Of a stretch of 64,000 bases of DNA, positions 44,381 through 55,670 are shown one piece after another. The translations under genes and the position numbers were made by a program. The notes under the pieces are model-generated. The model ran no database searches. It saw only the letters and a program-made list of their open reading frames with translations, and was not told the DNA's origin. Position 1 is the stretch's first letter, and every line of letters begins with the position of its first letter. The stretch comes from Bacteroidales bacterium (GTDB taxonomy: Bacteria; Bacteroidota; Bacteroidia; Bacteroidales; F082), in NCBI GenBank assembly GCA_017549805.1, contig JAFYNJ010000008.1, positions 62,001 through 126,000 of the forward strand, in the 5' to 3' direction.

Positions 44381-45594
44381 ACATACTACTGCTTTGCAAT
44401 AAATCCCCCTATCCGGCCTTCGAGGGTGGTCCCATGGCCATGAACAGCATCGTCAACGGCTTGCTCAATGCGGGACATAAGGTCAAAATCATGGCAGTCA
44501 ACAGCCAGAAGTTCAACGTCACCATGGAGGACATCCCTGAGGACTATCGACAAAAAACCGGCATCGAACTCATTGATGTGGATTTGCGCGTCAAGCCTTT
44601 CAAAGCCTTCAAGAACCTTTTCTCTTCCAAGTCGTATCATGTGGAACGTTTCATCTCGAAGGATTTTACCAACCGCTTAATCGAAGTATTGAAGAAAAAT
44701 ACATACGACGTGGTGCAGTTGGAGACACTTTTCATGGCGCCTTACATTGAGACGATTCGCGAGCATTCAAAGGCCATGATTGTGTTGCGTGCGCACAATG
44801 TGGAACACTTGATTTGGGAACGGATGGCCAAAGGAACGAGGTTTTTCCTCAAGAGAGCCTATATCAACCACCTGGCACGAACCCTAAAGAACTATGAACT
44901 CAATGCCATCAGCCAGGTTGACGGCATCGCCGCCATCACTCGCAAGGATGCCGCATTTTTCAGAAAATACTCCGCCACCACCACCATCGACATCCCCTTC
45001 GGCGTCTATCCCGAGGAGTTCCACCCGAACTATGAGATCGAAGGGAAGCCTACCTTCTACCACATAGGATCCATGAACTGGATGCCCAACGAAGAAGGCA
45101 TCAAGTGGTTCATCGACAACTGCTTGGAGGCGGTGGTGGCCAAAGTCCCCGATTTCGTCTTCCATCTGGCTGGACGCAACATGCCAGAGTGGTTGAAAAA
45201 CAACAAAAACAAGCATCTTGACGTCATTGGCGAAGTGCCCGACGCCAAAGAGTTCGTTGCCAACCACGACGTAGCCATCGTTCCCCTTCTTTCAGGTAGC
45301 GGCATTCGCATCAAGATCATCGAGTCGATGGCGCTGGGCAAAACAGTGATCACTACGATGGTTGGCGCCGAAGGCATCCTCTATGACGAGGATGTCAACA
45401 TCATCATTGCAGAGAACAAAGCTAAAATGGCAGAAGCCATACGCCGTATCAACGAGAACCCCGCCATGGCCGAGGAAATCGGAAAAGCAGCACGTAAGTT
45501 GGTTGAAGACCTTTACGACAATCGAAAAATCACTGAAAGGCTACTTCTGTTCTACGAGCAAATCAAGCCTTCGTCAAAAATCACCTTCGTTTAG
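44377..45594 (+). CDS. Glycosyltransferase family 4
   Basis: A 405-residue GT-B enzyme. The N-terminal lobe begins MNILLLCNKSPYPAFEGGP, and the C-terminal Rossmann lobe has the donor-site signature PLLSGSGIRIKIIESMALGK (about 303-322) with the E-x7-E-like glutamates. The donor and acceptor are unknown. The start at 44377 is fixed by ATGA overlap with the permease gene. It is 2 bases upstream of a second glycosyltransferase, so both probably act on one surface glycan. Confidence 0.9.
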   Translation: MNILLLCNKSPYPAFEGGPMAMNSIVNGLLNAGHKVKIMAVNSQKFNVTMEDIPEDYRQKTGIELIDVDLRVKPFKAFKNLFSSKSYHVERFISKDFTNRLIEVLKKNTYDVVQLETLFMAPYIETIREHSKAMIVLRAHNVEHLIWERMAKGTRFFLKRAYINHLARTLKNYELNAISQVDGIAAITRKDAAFFRKYSATTTIDIPFGVYPEEFHPNYEIEGKPTFYHIGSMNWMPNEEGIKWFIDNCLEAVVAKVPDFVFHLAGRNMPEWLKNNKNKHLDVIGEVPDAKEFVANHDVAIVPLLSGSGIRIKIIESMALGKTVITTMVGAEGILYDEDVNIIIAENKAKMAEAIRRINENPAMAEEIGKAARKLVEDLYDNRKITERLLLFYEQIKPSSKITFV

Positions 45595-45596
45595 CC

Positions 45597-46761
45597 ATGA
45601 AGATCTTTGTACTCCTGCCTCGCATACCCTATCCACTGGAAAAAGGCGACAAACTGAGGGCTTACAACCAAATCAAACAGTTGTCGCAACGCCACGAGAT
45701 TGTATTGTGTGCCATCAACGACAACGCCAAGGTTGATGAGCAACAGGCCTTTCATGCCTTGCAACCCTATTGCAGCTCCATCAACTTCATCAAAATCTCC
45801 AAGCTCCAAATCCTGCTCGGACTGATTCGGGCTTTTCTGAAAGGTTTACCCATGCAATGCGGCTACTTCTACAACCGCAAGGCTGCGCACAAAGTGGATG
45901 CGCTGATCGAGAAACACCAGCCCGACATGCTCTTTGGACAGTTGCTTCGCGTGGCTGAATACATCCGTCATAAAGAACTTCCCAAAGCCATCGACTACCA
46001 AGATGTCTTTTCATACGGCATGAAACGCCGCCGCGACATCGCCTCATGGATCACCCGTCCCGTCTTCAACATGGAATACAAGCGGCTCTGTCGCTATGAG
46101 GCCGCCATCTTCGACGACTTCGATGTGAAGACCATCATCAGCGAACCCGACCGCGACCTCATCCCGCATCCCAAGAAAAGCGAAATCCTCATCATCCCCA
46201 ATGGAGTCGATCATGAGTATTTCAAACCCCAACAGCAAACAAAGCAATACGACATCGTGTTTACCGGCAACATGAGCTATGCACCCAATGTGAATGCCGT
46301 GGAATACCTTGCCAACGAAATCCTGCCCATCGTGTGGCAAACTTTACCTAATACCAAGATGTACATCGCTGGCGCCTCGCCCGATCCCAAGGTGAAAAAA
46401 GCCGCTTGCGAAAGAATCGTCGTCAGCGGCTGGCTCAACGACATCCGTGAAGCCTACGCCCAAAGCCGTGTCTTCATCGCCCCAATGCGCATCGGCACCG
46501 GCCTGCAAAACAAACTGCTAGAAGCCATGTCGATGGGGCTTCCTGCCATCACCACTCCCTTGGCCAACGCCTCCTTAGGCGCCCAGCCCGACAAGGAAAT
46601 CCTGATTGGCAGCAATGCGGAAGAACTGGCCCAGCACATCGTCACCCTCTTGACCGACACCTCGAAGACACAGCAAATCGCCCAAGCGGGCTACGATTTT
46701 ACCAACCGTGTTTATGACTGGGGCAAATCCACCGAACTGTTAGAACAAGAAATGAAGAAAT

Positions 46762-46775
<14 letters not shown>
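45597..46775 (+). CDS. Glycosyltransferase family 4 (TIGR03087-like)
   Basis: A 392-residue GT-B protein starting MKIFVLLPRIPYPLEKGDKL. Midway it has PNGVDHEYF and TGNMSYAPNVNAVEYL, and the donor-binding PMRIGTGLQNKLLEAMSMGL near 302-321. The start motif and LPNTKMYIAGASPDPKVKK segment resemble the glycosyltransferases annotated as TIGR03087. It overlaps ettA by 14 bases. Adjacent to the previous enzyme, it likely adds the next sugar. Confidence 0.88.
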
Positions 46776-48438
<1,663 letters not shown>

Positions 48439-48455
48439 CTTTTTTGAAAAATAGT

Positions 48456-48485
48456 TTTGATAATTTCGTTTTTTCTCTAACTTTG
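48456..48485 (+). promoter_or_regulatory. Promoter of the DUF805 gene
   Basis: TTTG (48456-48459), 18 bases, TAACTTTG (48478-48485), close to the consensus, 37 bases ahead of the ATG at 48523. Confidence 0.65.
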
Positions 48486-48522
48486 TCTTTGAAAATAAAT
48501 GTCTTACTAAATACTAAACATC

Positions 48523-48888
48523 ATGGATGAATTTATCGCCATTGTCAAGAAAGTATTCTTGGACAACTATTTCAATTTTGACGGCCGCGCAAACCGCAAA
48601 GAGTTCTGGTACGCATTTCTGGCCTACTTCGTTGTCAACCTTATCATTGGTTTTATTCCTGGATGGGTTGGATTGATCCTCCGTATCGTATGGTGGCTGG
48701 CCACCTTGCTCCCCATTCTGGGTGTTGGATGCCGTCGTTTGCACGACATCAACAAGGAGGGTTTGTACCTGTTGCTGGGTCTCATCCCGATTGCGGGTAT
48801 CATCATCCTCATCGTTTGGTGGGCTCAGGAAGGCGATCCTAATGAGAATCAATATGGTCCAGTCCCAGAGACGCCTAAAGCCGAATAA
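48523..48888 (+). CDS. DUF805 membrane protein
   Basis: A 121-residue protein with about three membrane helices (32-50, 52-70, 80-100). FNFDGRANRKEFWYAFL (17-33) and GCRRLHDINKEG (68-79) are signatures of DUF805, a widespread small integral membrane family of unknown role. It ends with a polar Pro/Glu-rich tail. The gene stands alone with its own promoter. Confidence 0.9.
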   Translation: MDEFIAIVKKVFLDNYFNFDGRANRKEFWYAFLAYFVVNLIIGFIPGWVGLILRIVWWLATLLPILGVGCRRLHDINKEGLYLLLGLIPIAGIIILIVWWAQEGDPNENQYGPVPETPKAE

Positions 48889-48909
48889 TTAAATCGGAAT
48901 TTGAGATCA

Positions 48910-48952
48910 AGAATGCGGTATTATTCCCGATTTGGGTTTGATTCCGCATTCT
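48910..48952. terminator. Possible hairpin between convergent DUF805 and DUF4296 genes
   Basis: AGAATGCGG (48910-48918) and CCGCATTCT (48944-48952) can pair, with a 25-base loop and GCATTTTT after. It overlaps the end of the DUF4296 gene. A nested AAATCGG/CCGATTT pair is also possible. As a terminator it is weak because of the loop length. Confidence 0.35.
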
Positions 48953-49283
48953 GCATTTTTATAAACCGATTCGACACGGAATCCATGATGCGCTCCAGGG
49001 TTGGCAACTGGTGCGTGTAGTAATACATGTTCTCCTCGAAGATGCTGTCGTTGATGCCGTAATGTGCAAACAGCTGGTCATAATAAACCTTTTGCAAGTC
49101 GGAGACTTCTACGCCCGACGACTTTTTCTGGGTAAGCTCGGCTTCAATCAAATAGGAATCCGACAATACATCGATCATCTGCTGCTCGGTAAGAAACACC
49201 TTGGGCTTTTTTACCTTTTCATTGTTGTTGCAGGAAGCAAATAGCAGCAACGCCAACAGCGCGATAAAGCAACACCTTCCCAT
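48921..49283 (-). CDS. DUF4296 lipoprotein
   Basis: A 120-residue lipoprotein: signal peptide MGRCCFIALLALLLFASC with lipobox Cys18, then helical segments LTEQQMIDVLSDSYLIEAEL and YYYTHQLPTLERIMDSV, typical of DUF4296. Function unknown; widely present in Bacteroidota. The start at 49283 gives a proper signal peptide, 7 bases after the recQ stop. Confidence 0.85.
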   Translation of the reverse strand: MGRCCFIALLALLLFASCNNNEKVKKPKVFLTEQQMIDVLSDSYLIEAELTQKKSSGVEVSDLQKVYYDQLFAHYGINDSIFEENMYYYTHQLPTLERIMDSVSNRFIKMQNAESNPNRE

Positions 49284-49290
49284 CACCGCA

Positions 49291-51495
49291 TCAGTTACCC
49301 ACATCCGACATGAACTTGATACGCATTAGGCGAACTTCCTCCTCGCTGTATTCATCCTCACCGAGTTCCCTAAGTGCTTGCTGCACATCGTCCGACTCGG
49401 CTTCCTGGAAATAGTCGAGGATGTCCTCCTGATGGTAGATGTCGATGTTGTCCTCGATATAGTAATTCAGGTCGAGGCGGGTGCCCGACGAGACGATGCT
49501 CTCAATTTCCGACAACAGCTCGTCGAACGAGAGCCCCTTGCCGTAGGCGATGTCCTCCAACGGGATGCGCTTGTCAATGTTTTGGATGATGCTGATCTTG
49601 AGCGCCGACTTGTTGACTACCGACTTCACCACCATGTCGTTCGGACGGGTGATGTCGTTTTCCTCCACGTATTCCTTAATCAACTTGATGAAAGGCTCGC
49701 CAAACTTCTCCGCCTTGCCAGCGCCCACACCGACGATTTGCGTCATTTCCTCCTTAGTGATGGGGTATTGGATAGCCATGTCTTCCAATGAAGGATCCTG
49801 GAAGATGACGAAAGGCGGCAGGTTGTTTTGCTTGGCAATGGTCTTGCGAAGGTCCTTGAGCATGGTAAACAAGGTGCGGTCGGTGCCACTGTCCTTGCTC
49901 ATGCCCATCGCCATGGCTTCGGATTCCTCATCATCTGCGGCATCATAGTCATGGTCCTTGACCAGCATGAGGGAATACGGCTTCTTGATGAAGTCCTTGC
50001 CTTCCTTGGTGATCTTCAACACACCATAGTTCTCGATATCCTTGCTCAGCAGCTTATGCACCAAGGCCTGACGAATGATGGCGGTCCAATACTTCTCATC
50101 ATGGTCGCCGCCGGCTCCAAAGAACTCGTTGTTTTCCTGCTTGGCCGCCTTGATGTCGCCCGTCAGCTTACCGACAAGCAATTCAGCAATATGTTTGGTC
50201 TTGAACAGCTGCTTGGTATCCACCACAGCTTCAAGGATCAATTTCATGTCCTCTTTGCCGTCAAACTTCTCCTTCGGAAAACGACAATTGTCGCATGATC
50301 CGCAGTTGTCTTTTTCGTATTCCTCGCCGAAGTAGTGGAGCAACAGGCGATGACGGCACACCGCCGATTCGGCGTAGGTCACCGTCTCGTTCAACAACTC
50401 CCGGGCAATCTCCTGTTCGGCAACATTCTTGCCTTTGTTGAACTTCTCCAGCTTGTGGATATCCTCGTAATCGTAAAATGCGATGCAATTGCCCTCGCCG
50501 CCATCACGGCCGGCACGACCTGTTTCTTGATAATAGCCTTCAAGGCTCTTCGGAATGTCGTGATGGATCACGAAACGCACATCGGGCTTGTCGATGCCCA
50601 TGCCAAAGGCGATGGTTGCCACAATGACGTCGACTTCCTCCATGAGGAACTTGTCTTGATTCTCCTTGCGGGTTTGGCTGTCGAGTCCGGCATGGTAAGG
50701 CAGGGCCCTGATACCGTTGACCACAAGCGTTTCGGCCAGTTCCTCCACTTTCTTGCGGCTCAAGCAATATACAATGCCCGACTTGCCAGGATTCTGCTTG
50801 ATATATTTGATGATATCCTTGATGACATCCTTTGTCTTCGGACGGACCTCATAATATAGGTTGGGACGGTCGAACGACGACTTGAAGACTTTGGCATCCA
50901 TGATCTCCAAGTTCTTCATGATGTCCTGCTGCACCTTCAAGGTAGCTGTTGCCGTCAAGGCAATCACAGGAAGGTTCTTCCCGATGGCATTGATGATGGG
51001 ACGCAAACGACGGTATTCAGGGCGGAAGTCATGTCCCCACTCCGAGATACAATGCGCCTCGTCAATCGCCACAAAAGAAATCTTCAACGTCCTTAAGAAA
51101 TCAACGGTCTCATCCTTGGTCAAGGACTCGGGAGCGACATACAGCATCTTCGTTTTCCCAGACTTCAAGTCTTCCTTTACCTCCAACAGCTCGGCCTTCG
51201 ACAAGGATGAATTCATCACATGGGCGATGCCCAATTCGGCACCGAAGTTACGGATCATATCCACCTGATTCTTCATCAAGGCGATGAGGGGAGAGACCAC
51301 AATGGCAGTACCCGTCTTCATCAAGGCAGGCAACTGATAGCACAGAGACTTGCCTCCGCCGGTAGGCATCAACACGAAAGTATTGTTGCCCGCTAGCACA
51401 CTTTTGATGATCGCCTCCTGGTTGCCCTTGAACTGATCAAACCCGAAGACCTCCTTCAATAGTGCGTGGATTGATTTCTCTTCTTTTTTAGCCAT
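49291..51495 (-). CDS. recQ: ATP-dependent DNA helicase RecQ
   Basis: A 734-residue superfamily 2 helicase: Walker A MPTGGGKSL (38-46), DEAHCISEWGHDFRPEY (about 145-161), RecQ zinc-binding domain with CRHR ... CGSCDNC (about 379-405), winged helix, an HRDC domain (about 545-620), and an extra C-terminal helix-rich tail with an acidic end. It unwinds recombination and replication intermediates. The C-terminal tail makes it longer than E. coli RecQ (about 610). Upstream -7 box at 51576-51569. Confidence 0.96.
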   Translation of the reverse strand: MAKKEEKSIHALLKEVFGFDQFKGNQEAIIKSVLAGNNTFVLMPTGGGKSLCYQLPALMKTGTAIVVSPLIALMKNQVDMIRNFGAELGIAHVMNSSLSKAELLEVKEDLKSGKTKMLYVAPESLTKDETVDFLRTLKISFVAIDEAHCISEWGHDFRPEYRRLRPIINAIGKNLPVIALTATATLKVQQDIMKNLEIMDAKVFKSSFDRPNLYYEVRPKTKDVIKDIIKYIKQNPGKSGIVYCLSRKKVEELAETLVVNGIRALPYHAGLDSQTRKENQDKFLMEEVDVIVATIAFGMGIDKPDVRFVIHHDIPKSLEGYYQETGRAGRDGGEGNCIAFYDYEDIHKLEKFNKGKNVAEQEIARELLNETVTYAESAVCRHRLLLHYFGEEYEKDNCGSCDNCRFPKEKFDGKEDMKLILEAVVDTKQLFKTKHIAELLVGKLTGDIKAAKQENNEFFGAGGDHDEKYWTAIIRQALVHKLLSKDIENYGVLKITKEGKDFIKKPYSLMLVKDHDYDAADDEESEAMAMGMSKDSGTDRTLFTMLKDLRKTIAKQNNLPPFVIFQDPSLEDMAIQYPITKEEMTQIVGVGAGKAEKFGEPFIKLIKEYVEENDITRPNDMVVKSVVNKSALKISIIQNIDKRIPLEDIAYGKGLSFDELLSEIESIVSSGTRLDLNYYIEDNIDIYHQEDILDYFQEAESDDVQQALRELGEDEYSEEEVRLMRIKFMSDVGN

Positions 51496-51505
51496 AGTTT
51501 CTCAT

Positions 51506-51537
51506 TTTGGTTTATCCAAACTTTTCAATTATTTTTG
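51506..51537 (+). promoter_or_regulatory. Promoter of kdsD
   Basis: TTTG (51506-51509), 20 bases, TATTTTTG (51530-51537). The kdsD ATG (51618) follows at 80 bases. A minus-strand box TAACTTTG (51576-51569) for recQ lies inside the leader, so the divergent transcripts overlap. Confidence 0.65.
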
Positions 51538-51617
51538 CAATCTCAATTCGATTATTTCGTTATCATTACAAAGTTATAATAAATAGTTCGTATCAAGCAA
51601 GAAAAAACATAGAAAAA

Positions 51618-52583
51618 ATGCTTTCTACCGAAGATATTCATAAAATCGCCGTCCAAGTAGTTGAAAATGAATCAAATGCAATAAAGAGCATCATTCCTCA
51701 ACTGAACCAAAGCTTCAGCGAAGTGGTGCTTCTCATGCTTGAGAACAAGGGCAACATCGTCTTTTCCGGCATTGGGAAAAGCGCCATTATCGCCCAAAAA
51801 ATAGCCGCGACGATGAACTCTACCGGAACCTCTTCCGTGTTCATGCACGCTGCCGATGCCATTCATGGCGACCTTGGCATCATCCGGGAAAACGACTTGG
51901 TGGTTCTGCTCTCGAAAAGCGGAGAAACGCCGGAGATCAAGGTGTTGGTGCCATTGATCAAACTGCGGGGCAACAAGATCATTGCCATCGTGGGCAACCG
52001 GAATAGCTATCTTGCCCATCAGGCCGACTATGTGCTCGATGTTACCGTAGATAACGAAGGCTTCCCCAACAATCCCGCTCCCACGAGCAGCACCACCGCG
52101 CAACTGGTCATGGGCGACGCCCTGGCCATCTGCCTCATGCAATGCCGTGGCTTTTCCACCGATGACTTTGCCAAGTTCCATCCCGGCGGTGCTTTGGGCA
52201 AACAGCTTTACCTACGCGTCAAAGACCTTTATATTAATAATGAGAAACCCGAAGTCGGTCCAAACGACAGTTTGGCACAAGTCATCATCGAGATGACAAA
52301 GAGACGGCTCGGAGCCGCAGTCGTGACTGACAACGGGAAACTGATTGGCATCATTACCGACGGCGACTTGCGAAGGATGCTGCTGAAACATCCCGACATC
52401 GAGCATGTAAAGGCAAAAGAAATCATGACCCCCAACCCCAAGACCATCGGGGAAGACGACCTGGTCGCCGACGCGCTCCACAAGATGCGCCAAAACAGCA
52501 TTACCCAACTGCCCGTGCTCAAGGAAGGACAATACGTCGGCGTCATCCACCTTCATGACATTTTAAAGGAGGGCGTATTATGA
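51618..52583 (+). CDS. kdsD: Arabinose-5-phosphate isomerase (KpsF/GutQ/KdsD)
   Basis: A 321-residue isomerase making D-arabinose 5-phosphate for Kdo synthesis. SIS domain about 35-170 ([18 protein letters not shown] and [12 protein letters not shown]) followed by two CBS domains (about 205-260 and 270-320). The ATG at 51618 is the first after the promoter that gives the usual N-terminus. It overlaps lptB by ATGA, linking Kdo/LPS formation to transport. Confidence 0.93.
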   Translation: MLSTEDIHKIAVQVVENESNAIKSIIPQLNQSFSEVVLLMLENKGNIVFSGIGKSAIIAQKIAATMNSTGTSSVFMHAADAIHGDLGIIRENDLVVLLSKSGETPEIKVLVPLIKLRGNKIIAIVGNRNSYLAHQADYVLDVTVDNEGFPNNPAPTSSTTAQLVMGDALAICLMQCRGFSTDDFAKFHPGGALGKQLYLRVKDLYINNEKPEVGPNDSLAQVIIEMTKRRLGAAVVTDNGKLIGIITDGDLRRMLLKHPDIEHVKAKEIMTPNPKTIGEDDLVADALHKMRQNSITQLPVLKEGQYVGVIHLHDILKEGVL

Positions 52584-53317
52584 AACTTTGGACGCAGAAC
52601 CTGATCAAGAAATACAAGCAGCGCACCGTCGTTGACAATGTGAGCGTGAAGTTGGAGCAAGGCCAAATTGTGGGCTTGTTAGGCCCTAACGGCGCTGGTA
52701 AAACCACCACCTTCTATATGATTGTGGGTCTCATCAAGCCATTCTCGGGAAAGGTGTACCTTGATGAGCGCGAAATCACAGGAGAACCCATGTACAAAAG
52801 GGCTCAGATGGGCATCGGTTACTTGGCGCAGGAAGCATCCGTGTTTCGGCAGATGACCGTGGAAGACAACATCTTCTCGGTAATGCAGTTCAAGAAAGGG
52901 ATGACCAAGGACGAACGCTTGGAAAAACTCGAGTCACTTTTGGATGAATTCGGCTTGCAACATGTTCGCAAAAACAAGGGTATCCAGCTTTCAGGCGGCG
53001 AACGACGCAGGACGGAGATTGCCCGTGCCCTGGCCGTCGACCCCAACTTCATCCTCCTCGACGAGCCTTTTGCCGGTGTCGACCCCATTGCCGTCGAAGA
53101 CATTCAGCGTATCATCGTCAAGCTGAAAAAGAAAAACATTGGCGTGCTCATCACCGACCATAACGTCCACGAAACCCTGTCGATCACCGATTACGACTAC
53201 CTGCTCTTCGAAGGCAAGGTGCTCATGTCAGGCATTCCAGAAGAACTGGCCGACAATCCCCATGTCCGCGATGTCTATCTCGGACACAATTTCATCTTGC
53301 AAAAGAAGGACTTTTAG
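52580..53317 (+). CDS. lptB: LPS export ABC transporter ATP-binding protein LptB
   Basis: A 245-residue ATPase with Walker A GPNGAGKT (about 36-43), the [19 protein letters not shown] signature (136-154) and Walker [13 protein letters not shown]. Length and [15 protein letters not shown] match LptB more closely than other ABC subunits. It drives LptF/G in LPS extraction from the inner membrane. The stop overlaps that of the convergent pssA by 3 bases. Confidence 0.95.
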   Translation: MKLWTQNLIKKYKQRTVVDNVSVKLEQGQIVGLLGPNGAGKTTTFYMIVGLIKPFSGKVYLDEREITGEPMYKRAQMGIGYLAQEASVFRQMTVEDNIFSVMQFKKGMTKDERLEKLESLLDEFGLQHVRKNKGIQLSGGERRRTEIARALAVDPNFILLDEPFAGVDPIAVEDIQRIIVKLKKKNIGVLITDHNVHETLSITDYDYLLFEGKVLMSGIPEELADNPHVRDVYLGHNFILQKKDF

Positions 53318-54021
53318 CGTTGAAACAGCACCGACATCAAGATGTAAAGCAACAGGATAAACGGCAAGGCCAGGAAGCGGAAGACAGCGAATGCAGCTAC
53401 CGCCACAATCAAAAAGATCCACTGCAGTTCATTGCCTTTCCATGAGAACGACTTCATTTTGAACGAGAAGAAACGAAGACGGCTTACCATCATGAACGAG
53501 AAGATCAATGTGATGCCGAGACAAACCCAGAAGTTCAATACACCGTCCAAAACACGACCCATCTGACCCAATGCCAAAGGCAAAGAAGCCACGAAGATGG
53601 CCATGGCAGGAGTCGGGAGGCCCTGGAATGAAGTGATCTGGCTCTCATCATTGTTGAACTTGGCCAATCGTACCGCCGAGAATACCGGCAACAAGAAAGC
53701 CAAGTATGCCCACGTCACGGGGAATTTCCAGACATAAGCGAAATACGGGTCGATGGTCTCGCCCATCAGGAAATACATGATGAATCCTGGTGCCACGCCA
53801 AACGAGACCACATCAGAAAGCGAATCGAGGTCTGCGCCTATGGTTGAATGGGCGTGAAAAACTCGTGCAGCAAGGCCGTCGAGAAAATCGAAAAGCCCTG
53901 CTACAAGGATCATGATAGCTGCCTTTACCGGCATCCCCAAACAGAGAAACAGGATAGACAAGCAACCCGAGAACAGGTTGCAGCACGTAATAGTGTTCGG
54001 AATGTGTTGTTTTAGTTTCAT
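53314..54021 (-). CDS. pssA: CDP-diacylglycerol--serine O-phosphatidyltransferase
   Basis: A 235-residue polytopic enzyme that makes phosphatidylserine, the precursor of phosphatidylethanolamine. The CDP-alcohol motif is complete: Asp45, Asp48-Gly49 ... Ala52-Arg53 ... Gly62 ... Asp66 ... Asp70. About six to eight membrane helices. It begins one base after the stop of the beta-helix gene upstream; it overlaps lptB at the other end. Confidence 0.95.
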   Translation of the reverse strand: MKLKQHIPNTITCCNLFSGCLSILFLCLGMPVKAAIMILVAGLFDFLDGLAARVFHAHSTIGADLDSLSDVVSFGVAPGFIMYFLMGETIDPYFAYVWKFPVTWAYLAFLLPVFSAVRLAKFNNDESQITSFQGLPTPAMAIFVASLPLALGQMGRVLDGVLNFWVCLGITLIFSFMMVSRLRFFSFKMKSFSWKGNELQWIFLIVAVAAFAVFRFLALPFILLLYILMSVLFQR

Positions 54022-54022
54022 A

Positions 54023-55603
54023 TTATTTAATAGTTTTTAAAGTACATTGCTTTCCGTTAACTGACACTTTAATCAAATAAACACCTGGGGCAAGACCCTT
54101 GACCAGGTCGCCTATCTCAACGATATGCGAGCTTTCAAGGGCAATGGACTTCTGTCCGAGACAACGTCCCAACAGCGAATATACCCTTACCGATACGGCT
54201 CCTTCCTTATCGGCATCCAGCTCAATAAAGCTCTGCTCCCCGAGAGGATTGCCTAAAATCCTTGCAAAGGCAGGCTGCATCGTATGTTGAAGCACCGAAG
54301 CCACCTGACTCTCATACGGACCCAAATCAATACGATTGTTGATGCAGCGAGGCAAGCCGTCCAAATCCAAGCCATCAGTGATGTAGTCCGGTGTGTCAAC
54401 CGACCCCATGTCGAGACAAGGGCTATTTGAAGTCAATCGGAAATCATGGTTTGCTGCATCCACAAAAAGCGGATCCGTATCGATGATGTCTTCGAAAACA
54501 TTGATAAACTCAGCGCTATGAATCGATCTCAATCCTCCTTCAACCAAGCAGTTGCGAAATTCCGGCGCAAATCCATCGGTGGTCCATACCCACATCTGGG
54601 TGGTATCTTCAACGAGCCCGGATTCTGGAGGGTAGTTGCCGTAAACAATACAGTTAGTCAACATAGGAGAACTGTTCCCATAGAAAAAAATGCCATTGCA
54701 AGAAACGCCTTCCGACTGGTTGTTGATCACCAGAACATTGTAGATCTCCGGCGAAACATCTGCCAAGGCAAAACCTCCGCCAAAATGCCCTGAAAAATTG
54801 TCATCAAAAAGCAGATTGGACATACGACACTCTTTGTGATTGCTGCGCATCAAGTACATTCCACCGCCATTGATTCCAATATTGTTCACAAAAATGCTCC
54901 TGTCGAGAACCAAAGAACAGCTGTCAAGACTCAACGCGCCGCCAATACAGGTCTGGCCAACATTGTCGCGGAACTCCATTCGCTCCATTTCCACAGAGCA
55001 TTTCAGAAAACATGCACCTCCGCCATACATGGCATAGATGTTATCGCCTGTATAAACCTTATTCCCTTTGACACAACAATCCGTGAACCTAACCCTCGAA
55101 TCATTCGCATATACGGCACCTCCGAATTCTCTTGAGAAGTTGTATCGCAAGGTGCTATGGTTGATCTCCACATCCTTACAGCGAGAAATGTACAAGACAC
55201 CTCCCCACCTGTCCAAGGTATCAGCCGCCTTGCCATATTGCAACACACAGTAATCAAACAGGACCTTGTTCGCCTCTTGCAGTTGGAAACCGTTCCATCC
55301 CCCATTGCCATTGTTGTAAACGCTAAAACCCGTCGTGTCGGCTACCGTGAACACCACGCTATCCGTCTCCGAGCCAACGGCCTTAAAAACCGCACCGCTC
55401 CCAACACCAATACTATAAAACCCATCGAACAACACCAAAGTTCCAGCGTTCACAACCAAGGAATCCTGCACCTGCACATCCCCTACCACCATTACCGTGT
55501 CGGCATCCCATACGCCTGACTGAAAACCGCTCACAGAAACCGTCTGAGCCTGGGCAAAACAGCACACCATTAATAATAAGAGAAGTGAAATCCTTTTTTT
55601 CAT
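54023..55603 (-). CDS. T9SS-secreted right-handed beta-helix protein
   Basis: A 526-residue exported protein: signal peptide (1-19), then repeating short strands with Asn/Gly turns (NHSTLRYNFSREFGGAVYAND, LLFDDNFSGHFGGGFALAD pattern), typical of parallel beta-helix (polymorphic outer-membrane/pectate-lyase-like) folds. A T9SS sorting domain closes it (about 445-526; RVYSLLGRCLGQK, GVYLIKVSVNGK). It likely acts on or binds polysaccharide at the cell surface, but no catalytic residues are evident. A -7 box TATATTTG lies at 55633-55626. Confidence 0.82.
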   Translation of the reverse strand: MKKRISLLLLLMVCCFAQAQTVSVSGFQSGVWDADTVMVVGDVQVQDSLVVNAGTLVLFDGFYSIGVGSGAVFKAVGSETDSVVFTVADTTGFSVYNNGNGGWNGFQLQEANKVLFDYCVLQYGKAADTLDRWGGVLYISRCKDVEINHSTLRYNFSREFGGAVYANDSRVRFTDCCVKGNKVYTGDNIYAMYGGGACFLKCSVEMERMEFRDNVGQTCIGGALSLDSCSLVLDRSIFVNNIGINGGGMYLMRSNHKECRMSNLLFDDNFSGHFGGGFALADVSPEIYNVLVINNQSEGVSCNGIFFYGNSSPMLTNCIVYGNYPPESGLVEDTTQMWVWTTDGFAPEFRNCLVEGGLRSIHSAEFINVFEDIIDTDPLFVDAANHDFRLTSNSPCLDMGSVDTPDYITDGLDLDGLPRCINNRIDLGPYESQVASVLQHTMQPAFARILGNPLGEQSFIELDADKEGAVSVRVYSLLGRCLGQKSIALESSHIVEIGDLVKGLAPGVYLIKVSVNGKQCTLKTIK

Positions 55604-55625
55604 GATCTTTCTTTGTTAGTTTTTG

Positions 55626-55655
55626 CAAATATAGAAAAAGTAAATATTACTTTTG
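55626..55655. promoter_or_regulatory. Divergent -7 boxes for the beta-helix gene and queA
   Basis: TATATTTG on the minus strand (55633-55626) and TACTTTTG on the plus strand (55648-55655) point outwards. TTTG at 55622-55625 could be the -33 for queA (22-base spacer). Confidence 0.55.
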
Positions 55656-55670
55656 CATAAAAATTTGGCA

